From: Methanoregulaceae archaeon
Lineage (GTDB): Bacteria; Armatimonadota; Fimbriimonadia; Fimbriimonadales; Fimbriimonadaceae
Assembly (NCBI GenBank): GCA_020850325.1
Contig: JADZEW010000016.1
Span: forward strand, 124,001 to 188,000
Reading direction: 5' to 3'
Length of the DNA: 64,000 nt
Numbering within the stretch: the first letter of the stretch is position 1; each line of letters starts with the position of its first letter. Both the position numbers and the translations under genes were made by a program. Shown here piece after piece: positions 33,629 to 41,059 of this stretch. The notes under the pieces were generated by a model that was given only the letters and a program-made list of their open reading frames with translations, searched no databases and was not told where the DNA came from.

Positions 33629-35791
33629 CTAGGGACTGCGGAACTCGATCCAGGACATCCCCATGGGCGGAACCGTAACCTTGATCCTCGCCGTCGATCC
33701 ATCCAAAGATAGAGTTCGTCGTCGCATCTTCCCGCCGTCCGAGTCGCCTCCTTCGATCGAGGCTCGGCCCGCCAACCCCGCGTAGTAGAGCGGCAGTTCG
33801 ATCTCCTCGGTGAGTAGCCCGCTGGTCGGATTGTAAAGGACTGCCATCGCCTTGGTCGGCAGATTCGGATTGACGTGGACGACCCCGTCAATGCGGCGTC
33901 CATCAGCGCGCCGGACGTGGATCACATCGGACTCAAGGATGTCGCGACGGGCTTTGAACCACTGCACCCACTGCTGCACCATCGCTTTCGTTTCCGGAGC
34001 GTCATACAGCCGAGGTCCTCGGTAGCACGACTGGGCGCCATAGCCGAGGTTGTTGAGCAGATGGAGCCGGTAATCGACGAGATGCTCCTTCAGCGGTTCG
34101 ATCGTGGCGGCGGGACCGCCGCCTTGATACTCGACGAGCGGGGTCATCATCCAGCCCATGCTCGGGGTCTTGTCCCATGTGCCGTCAAAGAGGTTCTGCC
34201 GGGCGTGGATATGCTGCTGGGCGCGCGGCAGCGACCAGTTGACCTCGCGGTAGCCCATACCCGTCTTGTTGGACCCAGCGAGGAAGTAGTTGTCCGGCAC
34301 ATTCAAGAAGACATCGCGCGCTCGGCACCACTCGTACCACTTCCGAATGCGCTCGTATTGCCGCCACTGCGAGTCTTCGAGGCCCCGGTGCCCTGGGTGC
34401 TTGTCGGAGGCGCAGGTGTCGCCAGGATAGTTGCCGTCATGCTCCAAGAGGTCGAAACCCGTCTCGGTGAAGAACTTCTCAAGCTTTTGGAAGTACGCCT
34501 GGCCCCACCGGCTTTCGAGGCAAGGGCTGCTGCCGAAGATCGGCTTGGGATTGACGACGTTGTTCTCGGCGTCAATGCTACGGCTGGCGAGCAAGGAATA
34601 GCCGCCAAGTTCGACGCCTTGCTTGTTCGCGTATTCGCGGAAACTGCGGAACTTCGCGAGATTGGCCTCCGTCACGTCCTCCATGTCGAGGCCGCTCCAG
34701 AACGAGATGACGATCATTTCGAAGCCGCACTCGGCGGCTTGGTCGATCGCCGTCATAACCACCTTGGGATCGGTACTCGTGAGGTGGAGCATCAGCGGAT
34801 TCTGAGTGGACCACGGAGCCACCACACGATAGAGCCGCCTAATGCCGAGGCTTTGGCGCTCCCGCTCGGTGGAGTCATGGAGCATAACAAAGCTGGTGAA
34901 CGACCGAAACGGCTCGTCCTTCGTGAGCGGCACATCGGGACCGAGCGGGGGGCGCATCTCGAGGTCGCACGGCGTCTGGAGTTCGTAGTTGACTTGCGTC
35001 TTGTAGTTGGGGTCAGGCACCCAATGCGCGGTGCGGTTTGAGTTGTTCGTCGCCATTCCGCCGAAGCTGTAGTCGCTAATCGCCGTGACATTCGGCAGTC
35101 TCCAGTTCGGGTTGCGATCCACCGTGCTCTCGGCCTCGACTAACCCCAGGACCTCGGACGTGAACGACTTGACTTGCACGGGCTCACCGTCGTTCCAAAG
35201 GGTCACCCACTTCGAGAAGAGCGGGATGCCGTCGTACATCTCGTAATGCACGCCGACGCTGAGCCCCGGCCACGCATCCGACCGGTAAGTGAAGTGCAGA
35301 GCGACGCCTTTCGGTGGCCATTGGGTGTTCGGGGTGCGCCGCTTCGGCTTCCAAGTCATCCGCGGATCGACCGGACCCTGCTTCCATTCGACCAAGCGGA
35401 AAGCATCCGGCGTCGCGGTCATTTGATCGAGCCAATCGGGGGTCAGGTAGGCGAGATTCGGTTGGCCCGCCAGCCCCCCAATCTCGACCGTGACCGGTGC
35501 GGCATCGCCACGTTGCAGGGTGAGCCGGGCCTCGGGCTTCACCGCGCGGATCATCTCGTCACCGGTCACCAAGTTGAGTAGTCCGACGGTGGCACCGTTA
35601 GGGGCGATGCGAAACCGACGGGCGACGAGGCCGTTGCTGAGGACTAACTCCTCCGGGTGGTCGGTTCGATAAAGGCGGGAGGCTTCGGCCCCGGACGCGA
35701 GTAGCCAGTCTTGTCGGGGCCGGCGCGCCTCGAACAGGGGCAGGGAAGAAGTGGGTCCAAGAACAGCCATAGCACACACCGCAGCGAGCAT
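33629..35791 (-). CDS. Secreted glycosidase-like protein (alpha-galactosidase clan type)
   Basis: A 720-residue exported protein with signal peptide (MLAAVCAMAVLGPTSSLP). An N-terminal beta-sandwich of about 300 residues (LVLSNGLVARRFRIAPNGATVGL) is followed by a probable TIM barrel. The barrel includes MIVISFWSGLDMED, GVELGGYSLLASRSIDAENN and TGFDLLEHDGNYPGDTC, whose aspartate resembles the nucleophile region of GH27/GH36-clan enzymes. A small C-terminal beta domain ends the protein. I assign the fold class with moderate confidence and the substrate not at all. It stands alone and is followed by the hgmA-like gene 35 bases downstream. Confidence 0.65.
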   Translation of the reverse strand: MLAAVCAMAVLGPTSSLPLFEARRPRQDWLLASGAEASRLYRTDHPEELVLSNGLVARRFRIAPNGATVGLLNLVTGDEMIRAVKPEARLTLQRGDAAPVTVEIGGLAGQPNLAYLTPDWLDQMTATPDAFRLVEWKQGPVDPRMTWKPKRRTPNTQWPPKGVALHFTYRSDAWPGLSVGVHYEMYDGIPLFSKWVTLWNDGEPVQVKSFTSEVLGLVEAESTVDRNPNWRLPNVTAISDYSFGGMATNNSNRTAHWVPDPNYKTQVNYELQTPCDLEMRPPLGPDVPLTKDEPFRSFTSFVMLHDSTERERQSLGIRRLYRVVAPWSTQNPLMLHLTSTDPKVVMTAIDQAAECGFEMIVISFWSGLDMEDVTEANLAKFRSFREYANKQGVELGGYSLLASRSIDAENNVVNPKPIFGSSPCLESRWGQAYFQKLEKFFTETGFDLLEHDGNYPGDTCASDKHPGHRGLEDSQWRQYERIRKWYEWCRARDVFLNVPDNYFLAGSNKTGMGYREVNWSLPRAQQHIHARQNLFDGTWDKTPSMGWMMTPLVEYQGGGPAATIEPLKEHLVDYRLHLLNNLGYGAQSCYRGPRLYDAPETKAMVQQWVQWFKARRDILESDVIHVRRADGRRIDGVVHVNPNLPTKAMAVLYNPTSGLLTEEIELPLYYAGLAGRASIEGGDSDGGKMRRRTLSLDGSTARIKVTVPPMGMSWIEFRSP

Positions 35792-35853
35792 AGGCCCATG
35801 CTAGCACTTGGCGGCTGCCTTGATGGGTGGCACAACCGTTTGGGTAGTCCATC

Positions 35854-35883
35854 TTGTGGGAGAGGGATGCGTTGTGCCCTCGC
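35854..35883 (-). repeat. Covarying-loop hairpin repeat, copy D
   Basis: Minus strand: stem GCGAGGG, loop CACAACGCAT, stem CCCTC, tail TCCCACAA. It lies between divergent genes (glycosidase-like gene and cyclophilin). The rest of the gap 35792-36044 shows no gene. Confidence 0.8.
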
Positions 35884-36044
35884 TGAACCAGTTGCGGCCA
35901 CAACTCTGATCGCCGGGACGAGCCCACCGGCGCAAGAGCTCGATGCAACTTCTGCGGCCTCGGGGTATCAGCGGATACGGCCCGCTCCCGGACTCCAAGA
36001 GCAACCTTTCCCGGCTTCGCGCGTCCAAATCAGTGGTGAAGACG

Positions 36045-36602
36045 ATGTTGCAGAGAGTTCTCTTGGTACTGGTCGTTGTTTTGTCGGCCGTCGGAGCGTG
36101 GGGCCAAGAGTACGCGCCGAAGGCAGGCGAGACCATCATGAAGGTGGCGATCGAGGGCCGGGGCAACCTGTACATCAAGCTGTTCACCGCCGAGGCCCCC
36201 AAAACGACCAACCACATCATGGGCCTCGTCCGACGCAACTTCTATGACGGCCAGCGCATCTTCCGCGTGGACCGCTCCCCTAAGCCCTTCCTGCTTCAAA
36301 TGGGGGCGCCGGGCTCGCGCACGAAGAGCATGGACGACCCCACCTTGCTTACCGAGGGCACCGGCGCGAAGATCCCCTTCGAAGACTCGGGTTTCTTGCA
36401 CGACCAAGCAGGCCGGGTTGGCCTCTCCGCCCAACCAGGCGACCGTAACTCGGGCGACGCCCAGTTCCATATCCTCCTCGGACCGTCGCGGTTTCTGGAC
36501 GGCAACTACACCGTCTTTGGCCAAGTCGTCGGCGGTTTGGCTCTTCTCTCCAAGATCGAAAAGGGTGACCGAATCGTGTCGGTTACGTTGATGGGCGGTT
36601 AA
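36045..36602 (+). CDS. Secreted cyclophilin-type peptidyl-prolyl isomerase
   Basis: A 185-residue protein that speeds proline isomerisation during folding outside the cytoplasm. The signal peptide is MLQRVLLVLVVVLSAVGAWG. The cyclophilin core has GRGNLYIKLFTAEAPKTTNHI, NFYDGQRIFRV, GRVGLSAQPGDRNSGDAQFHI and FLDGNYTVFGQVVGG. The start ATG at 36045 is preceded by GGTGA six bases upstream. GTG at 36036 would add three residues (VKT) and is equally possible; the frame stays open to 35943 but codes nothing similar to the family. The usual catalytic Arg-Phe pair reads RIFRV here. Confidence 0.9.
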   Translation: MLQRVLLVLVVVLSAVGAWGQEYAPKAGETIMKVAIEGRGNLYIKLFTAEAPKTTNHIMGLVRRNFYDGQRIFRVDRSPKPFLLQMGAPGSRTKSMDDPTLLTEGTGAKIPFEDSGFLHDQAGRVGLSAQPGDRNSGDAQFHILLGPSRFLDGNYTVFGQVVGGLALLSKIEKGDRIVSVTLMGG

Positions 36603-36640
36603 GAAACCGCCAAAGGGCCCGACTCTGGGCCCGCCGCCTG

Positions 36641-36646
36641 CACAAT
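36641..36646 (+). promoter_or_regulatory. Candidate -10 of the 36653 gene (leaderless spacing)
   Basis: CACAAT with six bases before the ATG at 36653. Confidence 0.4.
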
Positions 36647-36652
36647 AAGATC

Positions 36653-37330
36653 ATGAAACGCATCCTCGTCTTCACTGTTGCCGCGGTTGCGGCCCTCGTC
36701 GTCGCCCAAGATAAGGTCAAGATTCAACCCAAGTACACGGCGGAATCTTCATCCAGCTACAAAATCACGATGAAGATGGCGGTTGGTGGAATCGAGGCCG
36801 AACTGAGCGGCAACATGGTGATGGCCGTGAAGTCAGCGGGGGAGGCGGAAGCCAAGGTCGAGTACGACTGGCAAAATGGCAAGGCAGTCGTCAATGGTGA
36901 AGAGACGCCCGTTCCGTTCGCCCCAACCCACGTGATTTACGACCTCAAGGGCGACTTGATGAAGGTTGAGGGTGGAATCGAGGGCACGGATCCGATCCGC
37001 ACCTACCTGACCGTCTTCGCCCACCTCCCCGCGGATGAACTCGTGAAGGATGGCACCTGGAAGAAGACCTATCCGAAGAGTGCGCCCCTAGGCATCGACG
37101 AGCGGACGGTCGAGGGCACCTATCTGGGCGACGAAGAAGTCGCGGGCAAGAAGAGCCACAAGTTCAAGATCAAGATGGTCGAGGGCGCATCGTTCACAAC
37201 CGTGATCATGGCATGGGTGGAGGCCGACGGCAAGATCGTCAAGTTAGAAGGCGAATTCACTGCGCTACCCCTTCCGATCGCTGGCGAGAGCGCGAACGGA
37301 ACCGTACGCCTAGAACTCGCTACAAAGTAA
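36653..37330 (+). CDS. Secreted protein of unknown function
   Basis: A 225-residue exported protein with signal peptide MKRILVFTVAAVAALVVAQ. The mature part is beta-rich and polar with repeated strand-like segments (YKITMKMAVGGIEAELSGN, KVEYDWQNGKAVVNGEE, GTYLGDEEVAGKKSHKFKI). It recalls DUF6263-like or lipid-carrier-type beta proteins, but I cannot name the family. No Shine-Dalgarno sequence is present; CACAAT stands six bases before the ATG. Two strong hairpins follow the stop codon. Confidence 0.78.
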   Translation: MKRILVFTVAAVAALVVAQDKVKIQPKYTAESSSSYKITMKMAVGGIEAELSGNMVMAVKSAGEAEAKVEYDWQNGKAVVNGEETPVPFAPTHVIYDLKGDLMKVEGGIEGTDPIRTYLTVFAHLPADELVKDGTWKKTYPKSAPLGIDERTVEGTYLGDEEVAGKKSHKFKIKMVEGASFTTVIMAWVEADGKIVKLEGEFTALPLPIAGESANGTVRLELATK

Positions 37331-37336
37331 CAGAAG

Positions 37337-37375
37337 CGGCTCGGGTGCCCCGCTCTCCCCGGGGCTCCCGAGCCG
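37337..37375. terminator. Hairpin after the 36653 gene
   Basis: CGGCTCGGG (37337-37345) pairs with CCCGAGCCG (37367-37375); inner CCCCG/CGGGG extends the stem. It follows the stop codon by six bases and lies between convergent genes. Confidence 0.7.
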
Positions 37376-37380
37376 AATGA

Positions 37381-37405
37381 GTTGCCTCGTCATGGACGAG
37401 GCAAC
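37381..37405. terminator. Perfect 11-bp hairpin between convergent genes
   Basis: GTTGCCTCGTC and GACGAGGCAAC flank the loop ATG. The hairpin ends three bases before the stop of the minus-strand lipoprotein gene and can act as terminator for both strands. Poly-T is weak. Confidence 0.7.
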
Positions 37406-37408
37406 AAC

Positions 37409-37609
37409 CTACTTCCCGCCGTCCTCGCCGCTTCCCGGCGCGCCATTGTTCGGGTTCGCTGCAGCCCATTCGCCAATGGTCTTAGCGTTTTTGCCCGACT
37501 CCAAGTCAGCCGGCGGCTGAGCCTCGACCTTGCTGAGGTCGGGCCCCGCCTTCTCACCGCATCCGGCGAGCATCCCAATCGCCAATGCGAAGGCAAGTGC
37601 GAGTCTCAT
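37409..37609 (-). CDS. Small lipoprotein of unknown function
   Basis: A 66-residue protein with a lipobox (MRLALAFALAIGMLAGC), so Cys17 is lipidated in the envelope. The mature part is short and hydrophilic (GEKAGPDLSKVEAQPPADLE, ending PGSGEDGGK). It begins one base after the stop of the pseudopilin gene and must be co-transcribed with it. Codons upstream of 37609 remain open but are antisense to no family and overlap the pseudopilin gene. Small lipoproteins of this kind commonly follow pseudopilin genes in this phylum as far as I recall; the function is unknown. Confidence 0.75.
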   Translation of the reverse strand: MRLALAFALAIGMLAGCGEKAGPDLSKVEAQPPADLESGKNAKTIGEWAAANPNNGAPGSGEDGGK

Positions 37610-37610
37610 C

Positions 37611-38498
37611 TTAGTTCGGCGACCACTCGGTCGGAACCGTGAACGGATAGTTGACGAAGTTGTCGCAGCGGATGCTGCCCAGGCTGAATCGGCTACCGTC
37701 GAGCAACTCGCTCGGATTGGCACAGTAGGCAAGTCGATCCTTTTCAGCTGCCGGAACATAAACGTAGCCGACACCAGGAGTCAAACCGCCGCGATACTGC
37801 ACGTTCTTGGCGTGGCCGTCAGCGTAGGACATGTTGAACCTGCCGCCCCAACGGAACTGGCCCTGTCGAGTCGCCGCCGTCACCGGGAACGTGTCGAGGA
37901 TCCATGCCTTTCCGCCCGCGGTGTTCGGATACATACCGATCGTGGGTCGAGGCGTGTCGTAGGTATCGCCGAACACGAACACATTAGCCGGCTCATCGAA
38001 CGAGGTCAGCGATCGGCCCGGTTGGACGGTGCCGCCACCAGGGATGGCCTGCTCGCCCAGAAGTACTCCGCCGCCCGCGTAGATTTGCGGGCCCCAGTTG
38101 TAGCCGTAGCCGAGGCAGCGGCCCGTCGGATTCAGGTCGCGGATGTGGCGACCCCACGGCGTATTGTCGCGGTCGTTCTGATTGTGATAGTAGCAACCGG
38201 TTTCGGTTCGCTCGCTGCTGAAGAACAGTTGGACGTTCTTCACATAGGGTTGCATGACCACCCAGAAGTCGGTGCGGTGGACGCCTTGCGGACCACCGGT
38301 GCTAACGTTGACCGCACTGTCGTCATGGTCGGTGGCATACATCTGCCACGCAGTGCCGATCTGCTTGACCTGCGAAAGGGCGTTGGTCTTCTTGGCGGCG
38401 GTCTTTGCCTGAGCAAACACCGGGAAAAGAATGGCGGCGAGGATCGCGATGATCGCGATCACAACTAGAAGTTCGATAAGCGTAAAGGCTCGTTTCAT
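37611..38498 (-). CDS. Type II secretion-type pseudopilin (N-methylation signal protein)
   Basis: A 295-residue secreted protein with a prepilin-type N-terminus: MKRA followed by FTLIELLVVIAIIAIL, cleaved before Phe by a prepilin peptidase and methylated. The following LFPVFAQAKTAAKKT is typical of Armatimonadota pseudopilins. The large C-terminal domain includes WGGRFNMSYADGHAKNVQYR, the H-X9-DG-like motif region. The ATG at 38498 has GGAGGAG 12 bases upstream; a TTG seven codons earlier is less likely because it would extend the signal. Such proteins occur in many copies in this phylum and are probably displayed at the envelope; the specific role is not known. Confidence 0.93.
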   Translation of the reverse strand: MKRAFTLIELLVVIAIIAILAAILFPVFAQAKTAAKKTNALSQVKQIGTAWQMYATDHDDSAVNVSTGGPQGVHRTDFWVVMQPYVKNVQLFFSSERTETGCYYHNQNDRDNTPWGRHIRDLNPTGRCLGYGYNWGPQIYAGGGVLLGEQAIPGGGTVQPGRSLTSFDEPANVFVFGDTYDTPRPTIGMYPNTAGGKAWILDTFPVTAATRQGQFRWGGRFNMSYADGHAKNVQYRGGLTPGVGYVYVPAAEKDRLAYCANPSELLDGSRFSLGSIRCDNFVNYPFTVPTEWSPN

Positions 38499-38659
38499 AA
38501 GATGGACTGACTCCTCCAATGAGCACGATACGGGGGCGATGTTAACGGACCAACATCCCCAAGTTATCGTTAGGTCAATGTCCGGTTAAGGATGATGGTG
38601 GCTTTAAGGAACGATGAAATCGAGGCGGTTTTCGGTCACCGCTGGGCACGTTCTGAGCC

Positions 38660-38665
38660 CACAAT
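38660..38665 (+). promoter_or_regulatory. Candidate -10 of the phosphoesterase gene (leaderless spacing)
   Basis: CACAAT with five bases (GGGGG) before the ATG at 38671. Confidence 0.4.
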
Positions 38666-38670
38666 GGGGG

Positions 38671-39615
38671 ATGGACTTCAAGCCTGCTCTCTCGCGCCGC
38701 GACCTGCTTGCCGCTTCGGCGGCGGGGATTCTGATGCCGTCGCTTGCCAAAGGGGCCTTCCGGGCCGATCGAAAGCGCGTCCTGCGTATCGCCCACCTTA
38801 CGGACATTCACGTCCAACCCGAGAAGGGTGCGCCAGAGGGAATGGAGGCCGCCCTTCAGCACGCCCTCGCACAGCAGGACAAGCCAGACCTGATCTTTAC
38901 TGGCGGCGATCTCATCATGGACGCCCTGGGTCAAACCCGTGAGCGAACCAAGACGCAATGGGACCTCTTCACCAAAGTCATGGGTGGGGTCAAGATCCCG
39001 GTCGAGCATACGATCGGCAACCACGATGTGTGGGGTTGGGGCAAGCGAGACGTGTACAGCAAGGAGCCGGAATACGGCAAGAAGTGGGCATGCGATGTGC
39101 TGAGCCTGGCCAAGCCCTACCGCAGCTTTGACCGGGCGGGCTGGCACTTTATCGTGCTAGACAGCACGTTCATGAAAGAGGGAAGCGGCTACACCGCCAA
39201 GCTCGACGACGAGCAGTTCGAGTGGCTCACCGGCGACCTCAAGTCGGTTCCGAAGGAGACCCCGATCATGGTGGTCAGCCATATCCCGATCGTCGCCGCG
39301 TGTCCGATGTTCGACGGGGATAACGAGAAGTCGGGCGACTGGGTGATTCCCGGCGCGTGGATGCACCTCGACGCGCGCAAGATCAAGAACGAGTTCCGCA
39401 AGTATTCGAACGTCAAGCTTTGCGTCAGCGGACACATCCACCTGATCGACCAGGTGGTGTACAACGACGTGACCTACTTCTGCAACGGCGCGGTGAGCGG
39501 CGGCTGGTGGGGCGGCGACTACCAGGAGTGCACGTATGGCTACGCGCTGGTCGACCTTTACGACGACGGCAGCTTCGAGAATCGGTATGTGCCGTTCGGA
39601 TGGAAGACGCGGTAA
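38671..39615 (+). CDS. Tat-exported calcineurin-like metallophosphoesterase
   Basis: A 314-residue exported phosphoesterase. The signal is twin-arginine (LSRRDLLAASAAGILMPSLA), which favours ATG 38671 over the earlier in-frame ATG at 38614. Metal-binding motifs are AHLTDIHVQP (D-x-H), FTGGDLIMD (G-D), TIGNHDVWG (G-N-H-D), VVSHIPIVAA and CVSGHIHLIDQ (G-H-x-H). These make a two-metal site. The family cleaves phosphomonoesters, phosphodiesters or nucleotides, and the substrate is not evident. It is a single gene; three repeat elements follow it. Confidence 0.92.
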   Translation: MDFKPALSRRDLLAASAAGILMPSLAKGAFRADRKRVLRIAHLTDIHVQPEKGAPEGMEAALQHALAQQDKPDLIFTGGDLIMDALGQTRERTKTQWDLFTKVMGGVKIPVEHTIGNHDVWGWGKRDVYSKEPEYGKKWACDVLSLAKPYRSFDRAGWHFIVLDSTFMKEGSGYTAKLDDEQFEWLTGDLKSVPKETPIMVVSHIPIVAACPMFDGDNEKSGDWVIPGAWMHLDARKIKNEFRKYSNVKLCVSGHIHLIDQVVYNDVTYFCNGAVSGGWWGGDYQECTYGYALVDLYDDGSFENRYVPFGWKTR

Positions 39616-39636
39616 GGCGTAGCCGAGCTCATCAAG

Positions 39637-39682
39637 ACTGTAGGCGCAGGTTTCGAGTCACGAAGTGACGAGGCCCTGCGCA
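39637..39682. repeat. Third palindromic element, copy 1
   Basis: ACTGTAGGCGCAGGTTTCGA (39637-39656) begins the element and GACGAGGCCCTGCGCA ends it; GCGCAGG and CCTGCGC can pair. An inverted copy with matching ends lies at 58230-58282, where only the middle differs. Confidence 0.75.
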
Positions 39683-39723
39683 CCCTGCCGTGAAGATGGC
39701 AAACAGCGGCCCCAGGGGAGGTT

Positions 39724-39756
39724 TGGCGCGGTACGACGCCCCCGCGCGCCTCGTGG
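39724..39756 (+). repeat. GC-rich variant of the covarying-loop hairpin repeat
   Basis: Nearly identical to 31742-31774: GGCGCGG, loop TACGACGCCC, CCGCGCGCC, then CTCGTGG. The third base pair differs between the copies only in the tail. Confidence 0.7.
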
Positions 39757-39786
39757 TTTGGATCTATGTGATGATCCTCCGCTTAC

Positions 39787-39836
39787 ACGGGCCAACCCGA
39801 ACTAATCCGAGCCAATCCGTGCGAACCCGAACAAAA
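39787..39836. repeat. Degenerate 10-bp tandem repeat, locus 2
   Basis: Units in register: CCCGAACTAA, TCCGAGCCAA, TCCGTGCGAA, CCCGAACAAA. The array stops a few bases before the stop codon of the zinc-ribbon lipoprotein gene. Confidence 0.7.
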
Positions 39837-39841
39837 ACGCC

Positions 39842-40057
39842 CTAGTGGCTGTCGCAGGAGGCGCACACCAGCTTACCGCCGTGGTTGTGGAGTTCGGCCT
39901 TCGGATATTCCTTGCCGCAGGTCTCGCACTTCGCGACTTCGGCGGTACTCGACATGGCGGCGCCGGCTCCCGTCGTCTCCTGCTCCGCCGGGGCGCAACC
40001 CCCGCCAACAAAGCTCAAGCACGCAACGCAAATCATTCCAATAAGAAGCTTCTTCAT
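39842..40057 (-). CDS. Small lipoprotein with a zinc-ribbon-like motif
   Basis: A 71-residue protein. The signal MKKLLIGMICVACLSFVGGGC ends in a lipobox cysteine. The mature chain carries two CxxC pairs, CETCGKEYPKAELHNHGGK and CASCDSH, plus two histidines, so it can bind a zinc ion outside the cytoplasm. Short rubredoxin-like or zinc-ribbon lipoproteins of this kind have no established function. TAAAAT lies about 30 bases upstream. The gene is complete and bounded by repeats on one side and a cupin gene on the other. Confidence 0.82.
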   Translation of the reverse strand: MKKLLIGMICVACLSFVGGGCAPAEQETTGAGAAMSSTAEVAKCETCGKEYPKAELHNHGGKLVCASCDSH

Positions 40058-40098
40058 TCAGGTTCACCCGATCGAGGATCGGTCGATTTTACCGGGCA

Positions 40099-40476
40099 TT
40101 AGGAGCCGGGGGTCGTGCGCTGACGGAAGGCATCGAGGGAGCTTGGAGCCATCTTCTTTCGCCGCTTGTGGACGTTTAGGTAGACGAGCCGTCCGGAAGT
40201 CCCTTCTACCCGCCGTTCAGTGCCCTTGGGAATCAGCAAGAACCCGCCCGGGGCAAGGCTATGCGCGACTTCCCCCACCGTAACTGAAGCCGACCCTTCG
40301 AGGACCACCATCAGGACGTCGACTTCATCGTTGGTGTGCCCAGCCACGCCTTGACCCTCCGGCCACGCCACGAGCGTAGCGTCCAGATCTTCGGATTCGG
40401 TGCCCCAAAGGGCTCCGCTGCTCGGATCACCCTGGGCGACCCGAAGCAAGTCGGCAAGTACGGTTGAATCTGCCAT
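40099..40476 (-). CDS. Single-domain cupin protein (second of a pair)
   Basis: A 125-residue small beta-barrel protein. Cupin motif 1 appears as GHTNDEVDVLMVVLEGSASV (with H and E, metal ligands) and motif 2 as LAPGGFLLIPKGTERRVEG. It starts two bases after the stop of another cupin gene and is surely co-translated with it. The substrate is unknown; roles range from sugar or carboxylate binding to mannose-6-phosphate-type isomerases. Basic C-terminus (HKRRKKM) is unusual for a secreted protein and suggests a cytosolic one. Confidence 0.83.
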   Translation of the reverse strand: MADSTVLADLLRVAQGDPSSGALWGTESEDLDATLVAWPEGQGVAGHTNDEVDVLMVVLEGSASVTVGEVAHSLAPGGFLLIPKGTERRVEGTSGRLVYLNVHKRRKKMAPSSLDAFRQRTTPGS

Positions 40477-40478
40477 GG

Positions 40479-40823
40479 CTAGGATCGAATCATCGTCAAG
40501 ATCATCTTGAACCGGGTCGTGGCGTCTAGGGCGTGGGGCACGTTGGCGGGCAGGAGGATCATCTCGCCCGCGACTACGCGGTGGGCTTCACCAGCGATCG
40601 TAATCTGCGCCTCGCCGTCGATCACTTGAACAAGCGCGTTGAAGGGGGCGGTGTGCTCGCTGAGCGCCTGGCCCTCGTCGAAGGCAAAGAAGGTGATGTT
40701 GCCTGAAGGCTCCTTGGAAACGATCCGGCTGACGATCGAGCCGTCCTGATACTCCCCCAAGGCGCATCCATGGATGACGGTGCCGGGTGTGATGCCTTTC
40801 GACTTAGAGGTTGACTCGCTCAT
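40479..40823 (-). CDS. Single-domain cupin protein (first of a pair)
   Basis: A 114-residue cupin. The motif-1 region is GQALSEHTAPFNALVQVIDG and motif 2 VVAGEMILLPANVPHALDA. This matches the small cupins often annotated as cupin_2 with a quercetinase-like or regulatory role. The ATG at 40823 has TAGAAC five bases upstream; the longer open frame toward 41060 lies in the divergent spacer and is not coding. Together with the adjacent cupin it forms a two-gene unit; the two proteins are not close copies. Confidence 0.83.
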   Translation of the reverse strand: MSESTSKSKGITPGTVIHGCALGEYQDGSIVSRIVSKEPSGNITFFAFDEGQALSEHTAPFNALVQVIDGEAQITIAGEAHRVVAGEMILLPANVPHALDATTRFKMILTMIRS

Positions 40824-41059
40824 GTCTCGTTCTACCATGGACAGACGGCCCGAACCATGAGGCAGATCATAAAGGTCGCTCTTGGGCCCCCAAGTCTCCT
40901 GGCCCATCCGGCCACCAGTGGCGCTGGTATCATCATCGCCGATATGCACATCCGTATCTGAACTTCCGGGAAGGCACGCGGTCCCTTCTCGGCTTTGTGA
41001 GAGAACCGCCTTCGGCCTAATGGCGCTCCGCGCCGCGACCCCCAAACACGGAAGATTCA
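40824..41059. other. Divergent spacer
   Basis: A 236-base region between the cupin pair (minus) and an MFS gene (plus). A TAGAAC hexamer serves the cupin side (40829-40834). No further gene, repeat copy or strong hairpin was seen. Confidence 0.6.
40829..40834 (-). promoter_or_regulatory. Candidate -10 of the cupin pair (leaderless spacing)
   Basis: TAGAAC on the minus strand, five bases before the ATG at 40823. Confidence 0.4.

Noticed and set aside
32412-33632. Plus-strand open frame of about 400 codons opposite the homogentisate-dioxygenase-like gene
   Set aside because: Antisense shadow; the minus-strand protein has clear family motifs.
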